Source: Margaritifera margaritifera (Eukaryota; Mollusca; Bivalvia; Unionida; Margaritiferidae). Taken from it: a DNA stretch of 64,000 bases. The translations under genes were made by a program, and so were the position numbers. Each line of letters begins with the position of its first letter. Position 1 is the stretch's first letter. The stretch is taken from the NCBI GenBank assembly GCA_029931535.1, contig JAQPZY010001660.1, positions 3,931,001 to 3,995,000 on the forward strand. Direction: 5' to 3'. Below, piece by piece: positions 59,282 through 64,000 of this stretch. The notes below the pieces were generated by a model. It did no database searches and was not told where the DNA came from. It saw only the letters and a list, made by a program, of their open reading frames with translations.

Positions 59282-59755
59282 TTATGGACTCCAACTACCG
59301 CATTCCCCTGTACCCATTATTGCATAACCTTGATTGTAATCTATCCCATTTATGGACTCCAAGTACCGCATTCCCTGTACCCATTATTGCATAACCTTGA
59401 TTGTAATCTATCCCAGTTATGGACTCCAACTGCCACATTCCCCTGTACCCATTATTGCATAACCTTGATTGTAATCTATCCCAGTTATGGACTCCAACTA
59501 CCGCATTCCCCTCTACCCATTATTGCATAACCTTGATTGTAATCTACCCCAGTTATGGACTCCAACTACCACATTCCCCTGAACCCATTATTGCATAACC
59601 TTGATTGTAATCTACCCCAATTATGGACTCCAACTACCACATTCCCCTGTACCCATTATTGCATAACCTTGATTGTAATCCATCCCAGTTATGGACTCCA
59701 ACTTCCACATTCCCCTGAACCCATTATTGCATAACCTTGATTGTAATCTATTCCA
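59282..59755. repeat. 68-bp tandem repeat, seven copies
   Basis: Units with 'ttatggactccaactaccgc', 'cctgtacccattattgc' and 'ttgattgtaatctatccc'. One unit is a base shorter. Copies are over 90% alike by eye. The short frame 59330-59530 is a by-product. Confidence 0.95.
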
Positions 59756-60211
59756 GTACGAGTACTAGGAAGGGGAGGGGGGGGACTGGTATTAATTAGA
59801 TGACTGTATGGGTATGTGGTGCTGTAAAGACTCCCTTTTTCAATATTGTCTTTCCCACAAGACCACACATTTTTAACTCAAATTGTTCACTAAACCCCTC
59901 TGGATCTGTCTGGCATGCACTCATGATTTCAGATCCCCAAACTCATGCAAGTCCAGTTTTAAGTACTTGCAATTGCATGTGGTTTTAGTTTTGGAACTTG
60001 GTCTGTGCCATTAGACCTGTCCTTTTTTTTACCAGTGAGTACTAAAACCCTTATTTCGAACTTGACAGAGCAGATTCCTGCCCATATATGGTGGGTTAAT
60101 ACCTACCCACCGTCCCCCATCCATTTGCCTTACATATGTCTTAATGTCTCATTGTCTTTGATAATACAATTACTGGTAATCTGTGTAATTTCCCATTTGT
60201 ATCTTTTATAG
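59756..60211. other. USP19 intron, no feature seen
   Basis: About 0.45 kb leading into the exon at 60212, with pyrimidine-rich sequence 'atttgtatcttttatag' at the acceptor. Confidence 0.55.
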
Positions 60212-60342
60212 ATAAAAGAAAATGGTCTTGGACACTAGCAGAGGAAATTGTCAGAGAGGAAAGTCGTGTGAAAGTGTCCAAGAAACAAAAAATTATTTTG
60301 CAGATGAAGAAAAAAAATGAAATACATTGGACAACATATGAG
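60212..60342 (+). CDS. USP19: USP19 exon: first CS domain, C-terminal half
   Basis: A 131-bp exon, acceptor gtatcttttatag and donor gtaaag; enters in phase 1, leaves in phase 0. With the last base of the previous exon it encodes DKRKWSWTLAEEIVREESRV then KVSKKQKIILQMKKKNEIHW and TTYE. The closing pattern (basic strand followed by 'W') matches human 'LLHLTLPKKVPMLTWPSL' of USP19 CS1. No ATG starts this exon, so a start-codon-based ORF search misses it. Confidence 0.87.
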
Positions 60343-60590
60343 GTAAAGTTCATTTCAGGCTTAGGCAGTGAGACTCAGCTTTTGAAGTGGAGTTAAAATA
60401 TACTGATTTCAGGTGTCTTTTGGGTTTATTGCCATCTTGTCTCTCATAATATAACCCATTAAGTGACCTAATAAAACAAATCTCACCTTAATGATTGCAA
60501 GTGTTAGTTTACTGTAAGGTAAGTTAGCCAGCAAAGGGGGAGAAAAGAGAATCATAGGTTTTAATTTTAAAATTCTATACCACCTCAGCA

Positions 60591-60624
<34 letters not shown>

Positions 60625-60911
60625 TAATTTTCAGCTTTCAACAACAAATTTATTTGAAGGATGCAGGCAAAATTCTTGCTTTTAGATCTTACATAAAGTC
60701 GAAGTAGCAGGTATTATTTTCAAATCAGAAAGTGTATCCAGTGGTTGCAGGAACTGGCATGGGGCTTTGGCTTGGATAATTCAGGTGGTTGAATAGCAAA
60801 GCTAATGTTAGAGAAGTCCTGGGCTTGAAACCTTATCTGGGTGCGCATATTTCTTTCCTATGTTTTATTACTCTTTTTTTTTATATGTGATTCAATTTTT
60901 CATTTTCAAAG
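60343..60911. other. USP19 intron with (TAA)n
   Basis: An (ATA)n tract at 60592-60623. A weak tRNA-like stretch near 60765-60835 ('ggtggttgaatagc' ... 'gggcttgaaacc') might be an old SINE head. Confidence 0.5.
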
Positions 60912-61164
60912 ACCAATCCAGCCCTGCCAAGCACTTCTAAAGCAGATTCACCAACCTCTGTTTTAAGTACACAAGCCGTAGCTTCATCATCTTGTGCTGA
61001 TGAGTCAACGCTATCAAGCACATTGTCTGACACTTTGGGTTCAGGCTTGGTCACCCCAGTGCCCAGCTCATTGTTCACTAGCAGCAGGGAGGACAGTAAC
61101 ATCTCAGAAAAAGTCAAGTCAGAGGAAAACCAGATTCCAGAGGAAAAGATGCAAAAAGAAGATG
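60912..61164 (+). CDS. USP19: USP19 exon: Ser/Thr/Glu-rich linker between CS domains
   Basis: A 253-bp exon, acceptor ttttcattttcaaag, donor gtacac (weak), phase 0 in and phase 1 out. Encodes a low-complexity linker, e.g. TNPALPSTSKADSPTSVL, SDTLGSGLVTPVPSSLF, SEKVKSEENQIPEEKMQKED. Length and composition fit the disordered region between the two CS domains of USP19. The plus frame continues past the donor to 61310 ('ILLFLYAWRSILVLTIF'), but joining at 61164 gives the correct phase for the next exon. The 135-codon minus frame over this exon is a shadow. Confidence 0.8.
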
Positions 61165-63033
61165 GTACACTGTCAAATATTTTACTTTTTTTGTATGCTT
61201 GGCGCAGTATACTTGTATTGACCATATTTGTTCCCATGCTTTGCATAAGAACAAGTGGGAACCATTTAGTTGGACCCAGTCCATCCATGCATGAATGGAT
61301 ACATATCTGAGTGCATTGCTTAAATGTCTAAGGCATTATGTAGGCAAGCTAATTTGTAACATACATATTTATGTCTTGGCTAGAATTTATTAATTGACAC
61401 AGACTGTTTTAAATAGTACAAAATCACTAGATTGTTTAAAAAATGTGGTATTATAACTAATAAAGTATTTTTCATTATTTGTTTTCAGTGGCATTTTAAT
61501 GTGTAGTAGTCTGTGATGCAACACTATGTTGTATTGTTTTACAAGTTATTTCAGTGAAATTTATTGGCTGAAATGCAAGACAAATTAATTATTTTTCTGC
61601 TAGACTTGGACGAAGATATTTCTCTTCAAGATGTCTGTTATAAAACTCAGGGCTAAAAAAATCCTAAAGTTACTAATTTTGGACAGTAACAAAGGTTTTA
61701 CTTGCCTGTCTGAATTTTGAATTTGTCCCAATCACTAGACAATGGATTTATACTTACCTGTGGATCAAAAGAGTAAACTACAATGTAGTTTGTGAGAGCG
61801 TCAGAGTGTATCTGAGATGATGAATGTAATTTAGCCATCAGGAAAGACCTTACTTGAATGGCTTTTATCTTAGTTATTTTGGAGTCATACTGCCTGCCTG
61901 GTGCTACAAGGCTTGCTTGTGTCTAAAATAGGGTTGAAATGGTTACTAACCAGTACACAGAAATAATAGAGATTCTTCATTTTACAGCCTTAGAAAAACA
62001 GTTTACCTTGTGACCATATGTCAGAACATCACTATATTTTTTGCACCCATATTAATCAGAGAAAATCATAAGTCCATTTCAACATGGTCTAATAGGTATA
62101 ACCTTCCAGTTTTCAGAACAATTGCTTCACCAACTAAAAATGTTGACTACAAATGTTGACAACACGAGAGTTATGTTATTTTGAGCATGTAAATGTGTGA
62201 GTGGAAGAAGTATAATTTATAGGAGATGACGGTAGATGTGGAAATTCCTGTAGAATGCAGATATTTTGCAAGGTATCTTGGGTAATTTTCTCCAAGGTAT
62301 TATGGGTAAAACTGGTACAGCATTATACTTTTACTACTTCTCCTCTAGATCAATGAAAATTTGTACAAAGGAGTACTTAATATCAGTCATATCCATAATA
62401 CCTTGCAGATAGTTGCCCACATTGACTTGAATAAATGTGAATAAATGACCAGTTTGTACAGCAATTTCCATGACCAGTTTGTACAGCAATTTCCATGTCT
62501 GGTTGTCTGCAATAAATTATATTTCAAGCTCAAATTGACATTTTATTTACTTGCTCAAAATAACTGTGCTTTCATGTTGTGAAGGTTTGTCGTTATTTTT
62601 AATTTGGTGAAGTATTTTAAAACTGAAATGGTATACCTATTAAACCATGTTGAAATGGACTTTAGCTATGGAACAAGATGTTCATGTACATTTTCTGCAT
62701 CTGCATCTTTCACCCATAACCATTGGTCATCTCAGTAGGATATGGTTGACTGTCTGGAAAAATCTCTCATCTAGCACTTGAGGAAAGGTTAAAAATTACT
62801 CTCGGCAACAACAACAAAAAATTGATAACCTGCCCAGAATCTCATGTGAGAATATGAAGAAATACTTAGAATTTTATGCAGTTTCAGGGAAGTTTCACCT
62901 CCTTAACAGTATAGAGTTTTTTAATTCTGGAAGCATAGTGATTAAACAGACATATTCAAGCACTAAAAAGAGTTATGGTAAAGTTTGTACTAATCTTTAC
63001 ATGTAATATTTTCCTTCATTAATTTAATTTCAG
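61165..63033. other. USP19 intron
   Basis: Around 61648 'cagggctaaaa' resembles a hAT-type end like those near 3.1 and 41.5 kb. A MITE-like unit (62070-62662) is listed separately. No exon is supported. Confidence 0.5.
62070..62662. mobile_element. MITE-like unit with about 35-bp terminal inverted repeats
   Basis: The left end aagtccatttcaacatggtc and onward 'taataggtata' pairs with the right end (reverse complement aagtccatttcaacatggtt, then taataggtata), about 33 of 35 positions alike. The interior (62290-62410) matches a dispersed repeat at 35735-35860. No clear target duplication. Confidence 0.75.
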
Positions 63034-63080
63034 AACCAGTCTTTGAGCTACAGCTTATAAAACATGACTTTATAGAGAAG
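63034..63080 (+). CDS. USP19: USP19 exon: start of second CS domain
   Basis: A 47-bp exon, acceptor ttaatttaatttcag, donor gtgagttac. Taking one base from exon 60912-61164 it encodes EPVFELQLIKHDFIEK and ends in phase 0. Human USP19 reads 'DEPESMVNLAFVKNDSYEK' at this junction, so both sequence and position agree. The following exons (rest of CS2, the USP protease domain, MYND finger and C-terminal membrane anchor known for the family) lie beyond the window. Confidence 0.85.
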
Positions 63081-63369
63081 GTGAGTTACAGGGTCCATAG
63101 TGGACTCAACATTTAGGGCAAAGTGACTTCTCTCACCTGTCAAAGTATGGGAAATAGGTTTTTATTGTGAACGCAAAACATTTTCTTAAATAAGAATTTT
63201 GTTTGTTCTTAAGAGTAAATAGTATCAGATAGTAGTACTAATTGCTTTTTATGAAACTAATACAATATTTCTAGTTTGAATCAGCAAAACTTGTGTACCT
63301 GTAAGTTAATGTCCCTCACCTTTTTCAATAAAAGCGGGGGACATAGTATTGGCATTTCTGTCTGTCCAT

Positions 63370-64000
63370 CACACTTTCGTTTCTGCTGTATAACTTTAAA
63401 GCTGTTTGAGATTAAGGAATGAAACTTGGTATACTTCTACATAATCATTAAATGGCATGTTACGACATGGGGGGCCTAACTTCAAGTGAAAATCACATCA
63501 CAGTATTTTCATTTTTCCATCACCTTTTTCCCTTCTGCTTTACAACATTAAAACTGTTTGAGATTAAGGGATGAAACTTGGTATACTTGTTCATCACAGG
63601 AAGGTGTGTTACATACCTCTTAGGGTGTACTATTTTCACGGTCAAGGTCATGGGTCAATATTTCAAGTTTTGTATCACCCTTTCCCTTCTGATTTATAAT
63701 TTTTAAGCTGTTTGAGATTTAGGAATGAAACTTGATATACATGTACTTGTACATTTTCACTACTTGTACATTATCACAAGATCAAAGTTATGACTTAGTA
63801 TTTTACATTTTCTATCACACTTTCCCTTCAGTCTATAACTTTAAAGCCATTTGAGATTAAGGGATGAAATGATGTAATGCATACCAAATTGGGGATCCTG
63901 TCTTCGAGGTTATTGTCATGGTTCAACATTTTAAGTTTTCCATCACCCTTTCCCTTCCATCTTTAACTTCAGAGCCGTTTGAGATAAAGGGATGAAACTT
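63370..64000 (+). repeat. Dispersed tandem repeat family A, right-end block
   Basis: Five monomers carry 'aagctgtttgagattaagg', 'atgaaacttggtatac' and 'catcaccctttcccttc', with landmarks near 63396, 63550, 63706, 63843 and 63970 (period 127-156 bp). It is the reverse orientation of the block at 1-480 and runs off the window. Confidence 0.85.

Noticed and set aside
59282..59755. CRISPR-like array of regularly spaced repeats (also 43861-44364 and 56651-57112)
   Set aside because: The units are contiguous tandem repeats with no variable spacers, in a eukaryotic intron.
60765..60840. tRNA-like segment or SINE head
   Set aside because: Only vague A/B-box resemblance and no body; too weak to call.
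61023..61310. Plus-strand 95-codon ORF with a hydrophobic C-terminus, and the opposite 135-codon ORF
   Set aside because: The plus frame is the USP19 linker exon read through its donor or out of frame; the minus frame is its shadow.

Overview
This is a 64 kb piece of an animal nuclear genome. It is AT-rich and intron-dominated, with short exons, GT-AG introns and very dense repeats. The repeat style (tandemly organised dispersed monomers of 140-160 bp, frequent acatgtacatgta-type runs, a tRNA-derived SINE, DIRS, pogo/Tigger, hAT and LINE relics) suggests a lophotrochozoan, most likely a marine mollusc of bivalve type. The species is an inference; no marker gene settles it.

Two host genes are recognisable, arranged head to head around about 30.83-31.06 kb. 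On the minus strand is CBLL1 (Hakai, RING E3 ligase and m6A-writer subunit). Five coding exons are seen at 30819-30834, 21242-21403, 20000-20088, 14208-14294 and 7346-7407. All splice phases agree, and the gene runs off the left edge before its last RING cysteines. On the plus strand is USP19 (deubiquitinase with two CS domains). Exons are at 52587-52718, 60212-60342, 60912-61164 and 63034-63080, with a likely N-terminal exon at 31057-31269. Phases again agree, and the gene runs off the right edge in the second CS domain, before the protease domain. Everything else lies in their introns.

Left part (1-24 kb): four tandem/dispersed monomer families (here A, B, C, D), a tRNA-SINE, an L1-like reverse transcriptase relic, a mariner relic, an intact-ended 2 kb element with a hAT-type relic inside a 10-bp target duplication (10170-12140), and a pogo-like element with an internally deleted transposase (16294-19177).

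Middle (24-31 kb, CBLL1 intron 1): a nest of insertions. A minus-strand LINE is split by a solo LTR and by a CAGGG-ended element with a 6-bp duplication. Beside it is a TA-flanked pogo-type element that itself holds a second CAGGG-ended element.

Right of the promoter (31-52 kb, USP19 intron): a 4.2 kb element with a 9-bp duplication and arrayed termini, a small hAT element, inverted LINE-like repeats, and a decayed 4.6 kb block (42.6-47.2 kb). That block has inverted coding arms, capsid-like relic ORFs and a phage tail-fibre-like repeat, and it is the most unusual item in the window.

49-64 kb: DIRS fragments on both sides of a USP19 exon, a hAT-like fragment, a Tigger-type element, several minisatellites, a MITE, and repeat family A again at the right edge. 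Apart from the two genes no ORF looks like a functioning gene.
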